8,796 nucleotides of DNA from Bacillota bacterium (GTDB lineage: Bacteria; Bacillota; Clostridia; Acetivibrionales; DTU013). Below, in pieces: positions 1 through 6,791 of the stretch (its first letter is position 1; every line of letters starts with the position of its first letter). Location of the stretch: NCBI GenBank assembly GCA_023435805.1, contig JAEZMC010000312.1:1-8796 (forward strand), written 5' to 3'. A program made the translations under genes and the position numbers. The notes below the pieces were generated by a model. That model searched no databases and was not told the DNA's origin. It worked only from the letters and a program-made list of their open reading frames with translations.

Positions 1-215
1 GCGATGGGCCAATGAATCTGGATATGAAGCCGCCCCATGGGATTGGCGGACTGGATCCCAGGGTGCACGCAAGCGCTGCAATTGGAGAGAGGAACAGTGA
101 GCTGTGTGCAAAGGCAATAGGACAGAAAGCCAGGGAATTGCTGTATTCTTTGCCGCCGGATTGCCGGAATTTTAATACGGAGGGTATTTTTCCGGATAAC
201 TGGTGGTTTGTATAA
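1..215 (+). CDS. C-terminal fragment of a putative creatininase-family amidohydrolase (5' end outside window)
   Basis: Only the last 70 or so codons are present. The reading frame is open from base 3 and ends with TAA at 213-215; the ATG at 12 is internal, since the frame continues upstream to the window edge. The segment GGLDPRVHASAAIGERN followed by an amphipathic helix (about residues 30-45 of the visible part) resembles the C-terminal GDP(R/T)xA(S/T)xxxGE motif and final helix of creatininase/creatinine amidohydrolase family metal-dependent amidohydrolases. The metal ligands of that family lie further upstream and cannot be checked. The tail ends in an aromatic NWWFV. It is 33 bases from the next gene with no terminator between them, so it probably belongs to the same transcript. 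Family assignment is a recollection of motif pattern only. That a protein is partly encoded here is much surer than its family. Confidence 0.5.
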   Translation, partial: DGPMNLDMKPPHGIGGLDPRVHASAAIGERNSELCAKAIGQKARELLYSLPPDCRNFNTEGIFPDNWWFV

Positions 216-230
216 GCAGTAAAAGTACAC

Positions 231-238
231 GGAAGGAG
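231..238 (+). promoter_or_regulatory. ribosome binding site of the GH52-like gene
   Basis: GGAAGGAG lies 10 bases before the ATG at 249. It supports this start and shows that the gene is translated from its own site, 33 bases after the preceding stop. Confidence 0.75.
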
Positions 239-248
239 CAAGCACAGT

Positions 249-2324
249 ATGGATGAAAGTCAAAAGCATCTCCATTTTACCAATGCCGAACGAACCGCTC
301 ACAAATACGAAGATCAATATATTTCGAGGTTCGGTTCACATTTTACCTTGAAATTCGATCATGACGGAAGAGGTGTGCTTCCAGCCGGCATCGGACCGTT
401 GAATACCAGTCTTGGCGTGTATTTCGCCGTTGATATAAACGATGAGAAATGGAGCCTCCCGCTGCAGTATGTCTATTGCTTCGACAGAGGTAACAGAGGC
501 ATATCGGATTTTGATTTAAAAAGAACCATCAACAGCGTTTCATTGATAAGCAGGGAGAACCATCCCGGCGTGGAGATGGAATGGGAGTTTATATCACCCT
601 TTTATCCGCAGGATAAAAAGCTTAGCACGGCGCCGTTCTTTTATGTTGTATGCCGGCTTGCAAATATATCGGATACCCCCAGGAGAGGCAAAATATACGG
701 AGGTCTGGAAAACCTCAAAGATCAAAAAAGAGACCCGGAGCAAATGCTGCTGAAGCAGAAAATTGTCACGGCAGCCGCCTTCAGAGGTCCTGAAACCGTT
801 CCCGGCAGGCTCCTGCAATATGAACTCGGACTTGCCGCCGACATGGACGGATTCGGCTTTGACAGGGTCGAAAACACATCGGCAGTCTGGGATTGCCTGA
901 CCTGCGACTATTCCCTTGAGCCCGGCGAGTCTTGTGAAATCGGCTTTATTTTGTCATGCTTCCTTCTGGATAAAAGCATCATTACCTGTCACGGTGAGGA
1001 ATGCTCTCTCTATTACCAGAGTATTTTCAGCTCGACAGAAGAAGTGATAAGCTATGCGAAGGATCAAAAGCTGCAAATCATGTCACGCAGCAATCTTTTC
1101 GACGGGCTGTTCATAAAGGCATCCATTCCGCAGCATATCAAGGATTTCATCTACTGGAACTTCCACATATATTCCGGCGGCGCATGGCTGCTGGTGCGGC
1201 AGGGCGGCAGGGTCTTCTATACCAACTATGAAGGCGGGGCGAGGTATTTCTCCACAGTTGACGTAGAATACAACCTGGCTTTGCTTTATGCCCTTATCTG
1301 GCCGGAGCTCATCACAGACCAGCTGGAGCTGTGGGAGGAGACCTACAATAAAGGCAACCGCTACAGGCCGCACAGCTTCGGACCCCGTCACAGGATCATG
1401 GAGCATGACATCGGCGCAGGGTTTGAGATCGATGAGCAGATGTATATTCCCGGACCCATGCCGGTAGAAGAAAACAGCAACTTTTTGCTGATTCATTTTC
1501 TTTATTACAAATACACCGGCGACAGCAGCTATTTCAAGAAGCAGCTTGATTTATGCCTCCAGCTGGCCGACTATGTTGTGGAGTCCGACATCAACGGAAA
1601 TGGATTGCCTGATATCGGGACCAACAACACGCTGGACAGCTTTGAGGATTTGCTTAAAAACATGGAGGACCAGGTTTTTCTTGGCGTAAAGGCGGGTACT
1701 GCTTTGATGGCCCTGTGCCATATGCTGAAGGAGCTTGATGCGGAAAATACCCAATATGAAAAATACCGGCAGCACTATGAAAGGATATTCAAAACCCTTG
1801 AAGATGAAGCCTGGGCCGGGGAACATTATGTAATCACCGTTTCCTCCAGACGTCCTGAAGGGTGGGACCGGGCGGCACCTCTTACAACAAACGGCATGGC
1901 CTATCTGATGTATACAGGTCTTCCTCTTCCGCTTTCCGTTGAAAGATTGAAGCAGGATATCCTGACTTCACAGGCGGATTATTCACTGTGGCCGTCAATG
2001 GGTGTATGGCGGGATATGACGGCGATGTATCTTGGGCTTTTGCCTGAAACAGTATATAACTTCAGGCCTGATTTCAGGGGCGACATGTACCCCCGTTCGG
2101 TGAACTCGGTAGCAATCGTCCAGACTTATGCGGGCATCGCAATTGATATGCCGCGCAAGAAAATTACGGTATCGGGAGAGACGGACGGATTATTCCCGCT
2201 GTTACCTTTTGCGGATTGGGAAAGAGGACTTATTCCGTATATTCGTATTTCCGGTGAAAATATTAGCATCATCGACAGGACGGACAGTATGAAGGCGTTC
2301 GCCATCGAAAGGCTGCGTTATTGA
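249..2324 (+). CDS. GH52-like six-hairpin glycosidase, putative beta-xylosidase (divergent)
   Basis: A 691-residue protein without signal peptide or membrane segment, so probably cytoplasmic. The N-terminal ~290 residues read as a beta-sandwich domain and the rest as an (alpha/alpha)6 barrel, the architecture of GH52 and GH116 enzymes. GH52 beta-xylosidases are about 700 residues, have a similar opening (FFNAHHS in GH52, HFTNAER here), and use a Glu in an NEGEYRM motif as nucleophile and an Asp in a YDSLD motif as acid/base. The likely counterparts here are NYEGGARYFSTVDVEYN with Glu328 and GTNNTLDSFEDLL with Asp463, each followed by the helix expected in GH52 (…LALLYALIWPEL and …VFLGVKAGTALMALC). 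Between them a HDIGAGF segment (about 395) recalls the GH52 HDMGVAN. Overall resemblance is low, so it may be a distant GH52 member or a related unclassified family. It is the first of two adjacent glycosidase genes, 12 bases from GH39, which favours xylan-type substrates. The start is fixed by the site at 231-238. Confidence 0.7.
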   Translation: MDESQKHLHFTNAERTAHKYEDQYISRFGSHFTLKFDHDGRGVLPAGIGPLNTSLGVYFAVDINDEKWSLPLQYVYCFDRGNRGISDFDLKRTINSVSLISRENHPGVEMEWEFISPFYPQDKKLSTAPFFYVVCRLANISDTPRRGKIYGGLENLKDQKRDPEQMLLKQKIVTAAAFRGPETVPGRLLQYELGLAADMDGFGFDRVENTSAVWDCLTCDYSLEPGESCEIGFILSCFLLDKSIITCHGEECSLYYQSIFSSTEEVISYAKDQKLQIMSRSNLFDGLFIKASIPQHIKDFIYWNFHIYSGGAWLLVRQGGRVFYTNYEGGARYFSTVDVEYNLALLYALIWPELITDQLELWEETYNKGNRYRPHSFGPRHRIMEHDIGAGFEIDEQMYIPGPMPVEENSNFLLIHFLYYKYTGDSSYFKKQLDLCLQLADYVVESDINGNGLPDIGTNNTLDSFEDLLKNMEDQVFLGVKAGTALMALCHMLKELDAENTQYEKYRQHYERIFKTLEDEAWAGEHYVITVSSRRPEGWDRAAPLTTNGMAYLMYTGLPLPLSVERLKQDILTSQADYSLWPSMGVWRDMTAMYLGLLPETVYNFRPDFRGDMYPRSVNSVAIVQTYAGIAIDMPRKKITVSGETDGLFPLLPFADWERGLIPYIRISGENISIIDRTDSMKAFAIERLRY

Positions 2325-2325
2325 C

Positions 2326-2331
2326 GGAGGG
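2326..2331 (+). promoter_or_regulatory. ribosome binding site of the GH39 gene
   Basis: GGAGGG sits in the 12-base gap after the preceding TGA (2322-2324) and 5 bases before the ATG at 2337. The tight spacing indicates cotranscription and probably translational coupling. The nearer ATG at 2332 is in another frame and closes almost at once. Confidence 0.8.
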
Positions 2332-2336
2332 ATGAC

Positions 2337-3848
2337 ATGCGAATCATAGAGGCGGATTTCCACAAGGTTCAAGGCACACACAGCAAGTACGCTTCCCTTT
2401 GCGTAGGGGCGGGGCGGGCTGTAGAAGCGCTCAGGATGGACTTTCAAAAACACCTTGAAACTGCCGCAAAGGAATGCGGCTTCAAGTACTTGAGGTTTCA
2501 TGGGATTTTTCATGACGATATGGGCGTTTTTACCCGGGATAGGGAAGGCAGGATATCATATAACTGGCAGTATGTTGATTCCGTATATGATGCCATCCTT
2601 GACATAGGCTTGAAGCCCTTCGTCGAAATCAGCTTTATGCCCGGCGACCTGGCAAGCGGTGATAAAACTGTATTCTGGTGGAAGGCAAATGTGACTCCGC
2701 CGAAGGATTACAGCCTTTGGTACGACCTGGTTTATGAATTCGTGATCCACCTGGAGGAACGGTATGGGCAGGAGGAGGTGGCCACCTGGTATTTTGAGGT
2801 CTGGAATGAACCGAACCACCCTGCATTTTACTCGAGCACCATGGAAGAATATTTTAAACTATACGCTGTAACGTGCAGCGCCGTTAAGGCAGTCAGCGGC
2901 CGCTACCGGGTCGGTGGGCCCGCAACGGCCGGCAATGCGTGGGTGGCGGAATTCATTGAATATTGCGGCACCCATTCGGTTGCGGTTGATTTCATTTCAA
3001 CCCATATGTATGGAGTCCGGGGCGACTTCGATGAGTTTGGAGATATGGTGCTGTACCTGATTGAGGATCCCGACTATGTCATCAATGCTGTGAAGAGTAT
3101 TTGCGAAGCGGTCCGGGGATCCTCCATGCCCGGCCTTGAAATCCATTATACTGAATGGAGCTCTTCATTCTCCAGCCGTGATCCGGTACACGACAGTTAT
3201 ATTCAGGCTCCGTACATCCTTTATAATCTCAAGCGGATGGAGGGTCTGGTCCATTCCCTGTCCTACTGGACATTCACGGACGTTTTTGAAGAGGTCGGTC
3301 CTCCGCCGTCGCCATTCCACGGCGGATTTGGCCTGATCAATCTGCAGGCACTTAAAAAGCCGGCTTTCTTTGCCTACAGGTTTCTGAACGAACTGGGGGA
3401 TACAGAGCTTGAAAACAAGGACAGCGATAGCTGGGTGTGTAAAAGTGAAGCGGGAGTTCAGGCGCTTATCTGGAATTATACCATACAAAAGCAGGACGAA
3501 TGTAATCAGAAATATTTTAAAAGGGACCTGGTACCCGCGGGGCTCGACCCCGTCATCCTTGAAATCAAAGGACTACCTGCAGGCAAGTACAGAGTTGAGG
3601 TGTATTCAACGGGCTATTCCTGCAATGATGTATACACGGATTATCTAAGAATGGGTTCACCCGGCACACTCAAACGGACTGAGGCAAACAGGCTGGCTGA
3701 AGGTAATGGAGGGCTTCCTGTATTTCTCCGTGAAATTGCAGTCGGCTCAGGAGAGACTTTCAGAATGGAACTGGATATAAGGGAGAACGATGTTCACCTG
3801 GTAAAAATCAATTCAGTAGACAGGTTTCAATATCAGAGCTATAAATAG
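2337..3848 (+). CDS. GH39 beta-xylosidase
   Basis: A 503-residue member of glycoside hydrolase family 39, retaining beta-xylosidases that release xylose from the non-reducing end of xylo-oligosaccharides. The hallmark pieces occur in order: CVGAGRA (about 22-28), FKYLRFHGIFHDDMG, FVEISFMPGDLASGD, a FWWKANVTPPKDY loop, FEVWNEPNHPAFY with the acid/base Glu158, VDFISTHMYG, LEIHYTEWSSSF with the nucleophile Glu273, SYWTFTDVFEE and FHGGFGLI. The (beta/alpha)8 barrel spans about residues 15-345 and is followed by a C-terminal beta-sandwich typical of the family. Length matches well-studied family members of about 500 residues, so the gene looks intact. There is no signal peptide, hence a cytoplasmic enzyme acting on imported sugar. 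The family also holds other activities (alpha-L-iduronidase, for example), but the close motif agreement is with bacterial beta-xylosidases. No terminator follows, so some read-through into the transporter genes is possible. Confidence 0.94.
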   Translation: MRIIEADFHKVQGTHSKYASLCVGAGRAVEALRMDFQKHLETAAKECGFKYLRFHGIFHDDMGVFTRDREGRISYNWQYVDSVYDAILDIGLKPFVEISFMPGDLASGDKTVFWWKANVTPPKDYSLWYDLVYEFVIHLEERYGQEEVATWYFEVWNEPNHPAFYSSTMEEYFKLYAVTCSAVKAVSGRYRVGGPATAGNAWVAEFIEYCGTHSVAVDFISTHMYGVRGDFDEFGDMVLYLIEDPDYVINAVKSICEAVRGSSMPGLEIHYTEWSSSFSSRDPVHDSYIQAPYILYNLKRMEGLVHSLSYWTFTDVFEEVGPPPSPFHGGFGLINLQALKKPAFFAYRFLNELGDTELENKDSDSWVCKSEAGVQALIWNYTIQKQDECNQKYFKRDLVPAGLDPVILEIKGLPAGKYRVEVYSTGYSCNDVYTDYLRMGSPGTLKRTEANRLAEGNGGLPVFLREIAVGSGETFRMELDIRENDVHLVKINSVDRFQYQSYK

Positions 3849-3861
3849 ATTGTTGCAAATA

Positions 3862-3890
3862 TTGTGTCGCAAAATCGTTGATGTTAATAT
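3862..3890 (+). promoter_or_regulatory. candidate sigma-A promoter for the ABC transporter genes
   Basis: A -35-like TTGTGT (3862-3867) is separated by exactly 17 bases from a -10-like TAATAT (3885-3890). A TG at 3882-3883, one base ahead of the -10, makes an extended -10 element. Transcription would start near 3897, giving a leader of about 90 bases before the binding-protein start codon. Position in the largest gap between the hydrolase genes and the transporter supports it. The hexamers are each imperfect, so this is a prediction. Confidence 0.45.
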
Positions 3891-3920
3891 GAAATAGTAA
3901 GAGACATCACATTTTGTCAA

Positions 3921-3932
3921 ATCTCCGGAGAT
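3921..3932 (+). promoter_or_regulatory. perfect 12-base palindrome, candidate operator or leader hairpin
   Basis: ATCTCCGGAGAT is a perfect dyad about 25 bases downstream of the predicted transcription start. TTGT (3914-3917) and ACAA (3934-3937) flank it and are also complementary, allowing an imperfect 24-base symmetry. The position just after the promoter would suit a repressor site. No regulator gene is in the window and the sequence does not match a CcpA cre box. It lacks a following T-run, so it is not a terminator. Confidence 0.35.
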
Positions 3933-3972
3933 AACAACTGAATAGTTTGTGCTGAGAATCTTTTAAAACTTT

Positions 3973-3980
3973 AAGGGGGA
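3973..3980 (+). promoter_or_regulatory. ribosome binding site of the solute-binding protein gene
   Basis: AAGGGGGA ends 7 bases before the ATG at 3988. Placement agrees with a start that gives a complete lipoprotein signal peptide. Confidence 0.7.
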
Positions 3981-3987
3981 AGAATAA

Positions 3988-5676
3988 ATGAAAAGAATGA
4001 TTCCTTTGCTTTTAGCGTGTATTATTGTTGTTTCGTTCGGCCTTGCAGGCTGTGGCAGCAATACTACTACGGAAACAACAGCGGATGCAACACAGGCAGC
4101 TACGACAGTACAGCCGACCGAGCCGCAGGCAATCGATCCGTTTGGTAAATACGAAGCGCCTGTTACCGTCACGTACGGAAGGGTTGCGCAGACAGAACAG
4201 AAATTCCTTGAAGGCGAAAGCTACGACAACAACGTATGGACAAGAGAATTTGAAAGCGAACTGGGTATTAAGGTTGTACCTGCATGGGAATCCGCGCCGG
4301 ATGCCTATGATACAAAGCTGAACCTTTGCATATTGAGCGGGGATCTCCCCGATTTGTTCAAGGTCAACAGTCCCGCCCAGCTCCAGCAGCTTGTTTCCGG
4401 AGATATGGTTGCAGATTTGACGGAAGTGAATGAAAAGTGGAGATCACCTTTTGCTAAGGAGCTTATGGCCATGGGCAAAGGCCTGGCTGAGGAACAGTGC
4501 TCCATTAACGGAAAGCTTTATGCGTATCCAACAAGCGCCGTAGTACCTGATCAGGAATCCTTTGTATTCCTCAGGGATGATCTGAGGCAGGAGCTGGGAG
4601 CAGCAGAACCCCAGACCATGGAAGATTTGCTGGCTCTGGCCAAAGCCATGGTAGACAGCAAAAAGGTAAAATATGCGTTTGCCATAGGCAATAACCCTGT
4701 AACCGAAGGATATATGAATCTGATCGGCTTCTTTAACGCATATGATGCTTTCCCCAATACCTGGATCAAAAAGGATGATAAAATAGTATACGGCGGTATT
4801 CAGCCGGAAATGAAGAACGCCCTCACAGTGTTGAGGCAGGCCTTTGCAGACGGCTTGATCGATAAGGAATTCGTCGCAAAAGACAATGGAACTGCTGCGC
4901 AGGATGTGGTAAACGGCAATGCAGGCATTTGCTTCGGCCAATTCTGGATGAATGGCTGGCCGCTTCCCGACGCATACACCAATCACAAATATGATATGAG
5001 GGGCTATGCAGTACCTTTTTCAAGTACGGCTCAATTAAAGAAGGTGCAGGGCTCGGCTGTTGTATTAGCCACCAATAGACACACCTACAGTATCAAAAAG
5101 GGTTATGAACACCCCGAAGTCGTTGCAAAAATGAGCAACTACTTTATCGAAAAAGGTTACGGTGCCACAGCGGATACTACGAAATACAGAATAAACGGTG
5201 ATGTCAATGTATTCTCCACCTCTCCTGTACAAGGCTCGGGAGCACCGTACTACAACGTCTCCATCCATAAAACCGTTACGGAAGCAATTGATAAGAAGGA
5301 TGCAAATCTTGTGGCACACGATGCCCAGATGAAGGCAGCATTTGAATCAATAAGCAAATATCTGAGCGGAACGTTTGAAACTCCTAACTTCACTGATTAT
5401 AAGTACTTCTATGGACCCAAGTCGATCTTCGCCATCGAGGATTCGTACGTTCAGAACGGTCAGATCATGCCCAGCGAATTCTACGGAGCGGATACACCTG
5501 AAATGATCAGGAAGATGTCAACACTGAGAACATCAGAGATTCAAATGATTCTCAGCATTGTGTCAGGCGCAAAGGAACTGGATGAGTTTGACAAGTTCGT
5601 TGCAGACTGGTATAAGCAGGGCGGAGAACTTATTACGGCTGAAGTAAATGACTGGAAAGTAAAAATGGGCAAATAA
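3988..5676 (+). CDS. ABC transporter extracellular solute-binding lipoprotein (family 1, LplA/YtcQ type)
   Basis: A 562-residue substrate-capture protein of a carbohydrate ABC importer. The N-terminus is a classical lipoprotein signal: basic MKRM, a hydrophobic stretch, then the lipobox LAGC with Cys22 as the lipidated residue, so the mature protein is anchored on the outer face of the membrane. A Thr/Ala/Gln-rich flexible linker (about 23-46) follows, then a two-lobe binding fold. Features usual in this family include CILSGDLPDLFKV (about 111-123), YAYPTSAVVPDQESFVFLRDDL (about 178-199) and the FADGLIDKEFVAKDNG region (about 287-302). Length is typical of the large ~500-560 residue oligosaccharide-binding branch often annotated LplA or YtcQ. 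The ligand cannot be read from sequence. Linkage to GH52-like and GH39 enzymes suggests xylo-oligosaccharides (inference). The gene is followed by a strong stem-loop that probably keeps its mRNA more abundant than that of the permeases. Confidence 0.95.
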   Translation: MKRMIPLLLACIIVVSFGLAGCGSNTTTETTADATQAATTVQPTEPQAIDPFGKYEAPVTVTYGRVAQTEQKFLEGESYDNNVWTREFESELGIKVVPAWESAPDAYDTKLNLCILSGDLPDLFKVNSPAQLQQLVSGDMVADLTEVNEKWRSPFAKELMAMGKGLAEEQCSINGKLYAYPTSAVVPDQESFVFLRDDLRQELGAAEPQTMEDLLALAKAMVDSKKVKYAFAIGNNPVTEGYMNLIGFFNAYDAFPNTWIKKDDKIVYGGIQPEMKNALTVLRQAFADGLIDKEFVAKDNGTAAQDVVNGNAGICFGQFWMNGWPLPDAYTNHKYDMRGYAVPFSSTAQLKKVQGSAVVLATNRHTYSIKKGYEHPEVVAKMSNYFIEKGYGATADTTKYRINGDVNVFSTSPVQGSGAPYYNVSIHKTVTEAIDKKDANLVAHDAQMKAAFESISKYLSGTFETPNFTDYKYFYGPKSIFAIEDSYVQNGQIMPSEFYGADTPEMIRKMSTLRTSEIQMILSIVSGAKELDEFDKFVADWYKQGGELITAEVNDWKVKMGK

Positions 5677-5690
5677 GGCTCACCATAAGT

Positions 5691-5760
5691 ACAAATTTCA
5701 AAAGCAGGTACACAGGACTTTATGTTCTGTGTACCAACTTTTGAGCAGAAATAAATTTGT
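5691..5760 (+). repeat. nested stem-loop between binding-protein and permease genes
   Basis: Three concentric inverted repeats lie here. Outer arms ACAAATTT (5691-5698) and AAATTTGT (5753-5760) are perfect complements. Middle arms are CAAAAG (5699-5704) and CTTTTG (5738-5743). Inner arms GGTACACAGGAC (5707-5718) and GTTCTGTGTACC (5724-5735) form 12 pairs including one G-U, closing a TTTAT loop. Only four T follow the middle arm, so a full terminator is unlikely. Partial termination, or an mRNA-stabilising or processing element as known between malE and malF, is more probable, giving more binding protein than permease. Confidence 0.75.
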
Positions 5761-5781
5761 TGTTCAAAGGTAATCAACAAA
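5756..5781 (+). repeat. small inverted repeat overlapping the outer arm of the preceding stem-loop
   Basis: TTTGTTG (5756-5762) and CAACAAA (5775-5781) are perfect 7-base complements with a 12-base loop. The left arm shares bases 5756-5760 with the outer arm of the larger stem-loop, so the two pairings exclude each other. The arms are A/T-rich and short, so this could be chance. Confidence 0.35.
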
Positions 5782-5818
5782 AAGCGGGTGGAGCTCGATA
5801 CCCCGGATTTTATTGAAG

Positions 5819-5822
5819 AGGG
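5819..5822 (+). promoter_or_regulatory. weak ribosome binding site before the TTG start of permease 1
   Basis: The purine run GAAGAGGG (5815-5822) is the only reasonable Shine-Dalgarno match ahead of permease 1. It ends 11 bases before the TTG at 5834, a rather long spacing. An in-frame TGA at 5825-5827 bars any earlier start except CTG at 5828. Confidence 0.45.
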
Positions 5823-5833
5823 CGTGACTGAAA

Positions 5834-6778
5834 TTGGAAAAACGGATTACGATTGGCTCCGGCCATAAGAAAAAAGATAAAATGGGTCACAAATCACTTT
5901 ATGTGATGCTGATCATTCCCTTGCTATTGACTTTTGTATATGCATACTTGCCACTGGCTGGGCTTGTAGCTGCATTTCAGAGATTTGACCTTGCAAAAGG
6001 ATTTTTTGGCTCCGAATTTACCGGTCTGGAAAATTTTATATATTTATTCGGCTATTCTAACTTCTGGCAAACAGTATTCAATACCTTTTATATTTCCATT
6101 ATGAAGCTTTGCCTTCAAATGATTATACCGCTGATCGTTGCCTTGATGTTGAATGAAGTGGCGAACAGCAAATACAGGACATCGATTCAGACCATGGTGT
6201 ATTTGCCGCATTTTATTTCATGGGTCATTGTGGCAGGCATGCTGAGGGAATTGTTATCCCTTGACGGCTCGGTAAATAATATCCTGGCGTCCTTTGGCAT
6301 AGAACCTGTTATGTTCCTGATCGATAAAACGCTTTTCCCCTTCGTGATTGTCCTGTCGGATGCATGGAAATCCTTCGGTTTTGATACGATTATGATCATG
6401 GCCGCACTGACCCAGATCAATCCTACACTGTATGAAGCAGCTACAATGGATGGTGCCGGAAGATGGAAAAAGACATTGCACATCACGATACCGGGGATCA
6501 TGCCGATCATTGTACTGGTCTTTATATTAAAGCTCGGAAGCATTGTAAATAACGCTGGGTTTGATCAGGTAGTCAACTTATATTCTCCGATGGTATATGA
6601 GACAGGTGATATCCTGGATACATTAACATATAGACTTGCTTTCGACACCGGTGTCAATGCGATTCCCCAGTATGATATTGCAACTGCGGTGGGGCTTATG
6701 AGGTCTGTCGTTTCTTTTATACTTGTGTCCGTATCCTATTTTATTGCACACAAGGTAGCAGATTATAGAATATTTTAA
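5834..6778 (+). CDS. carbohydrate ABC transporter permease 1 (LplB type)
   Basis: A 314-residue integral membrane protein, one of two permeases forming the import channel. About six hydrophobic segments are visible (roughly 21-46, 82-107, 118-138, 168-192, 213-236 and 280-306). The EAA loop that docks the ATPase is clear: EAATMDGAGRWKKTLHITIP starting at residue 201. The early YLPLAGLVAAFQRFD stretch and the GFDQVVNLYSP segment are characteristic of LplB-like permeases (binding-protein-dependent transport family 1). The start chosen is TTG at 5834, giving a basic cytoplasmic tail (MEKRITIGSGHKKKDK). The alternative ATG at 5882 (residue 17) has a poorer upstream site but cannot be excluded. 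It lies 13 bases ahead of permease 2. Confidence 0.95.
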   Translation: MEKRITIGSGHKKKDKMGHKSLYVMLIIPLLLTFVYAYLPLAGLVAAFQRFDLAKGFFGSEFTGLENFIYLFGYSNFWQTVFNTFYISIMKLCLQMIIPLIVALMLNEVANSKYRTSIQTMVYLPHFISWVIVAGMLRELLSLDGSVNNILASFGIEPVMFLIDKTLFPFVIVLSDAWKSFGFDTIMIMAALTQINPTLYEAATMDGAGRWKKTLHITIPGIMPIIVLVFILKLGSIVNNAGFDQVVNLYSPMVYETGDILDTLTYRLAFDTGVNAIPQYDIATAVGLMRSVVSFILVSVSYFIAHKVADYRIF

Positions 6779-6779
6779 C

Positions 6780-6784
6780 GGGGG
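6780..6784 (+). promoter_or_regulatory. G-rich ribosome binding site of permease 2
   Basis: GGGGG lies 7 bases before the ATG at 6792, in the 13-base gap after the permease 1 stop. It is not the usual GGAGG, so initiation may depend on coupling to translation of permease 1. Confidence 0.45.
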
Positions 6785-6791
6785 TTTTGCC

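Noticed and set aside
787..806. CcpA cre-like sequence (TGAAACCGTTCC…)
   Set aside because: The first half matches the cre consensus but the second half does not (ends CCCG rather than the expected A/T-C-A), and it lies deep in a coding region.
1083..1496. 137-codon open frame on the minus strand
   Set aside because: Fully inside the GH52-like gene and opposite the conserved catalytic region; composition and content look non-coding.
3849..3987. Terminator after the GH39 gene
   Set aside because: The only dyad, at 3921-3932, has no loop and no following T-run, so I see no intrinsic terminator separating hydrolase and transporter genes.
4444..4986. 180-codon open frame on the minus strand
   Set aside because: It lies wholly inside the solute-binding protein gene, has no ribosome binding site of note, and the translation matches no recognisable family; it is a shadow of the real gene.
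5786..5803. Short GGGT…ACCC stem ahead of permease 1
   Set aside because: Only four pairs around a GAGCTC palindrome; too short to claim as a functional structure.
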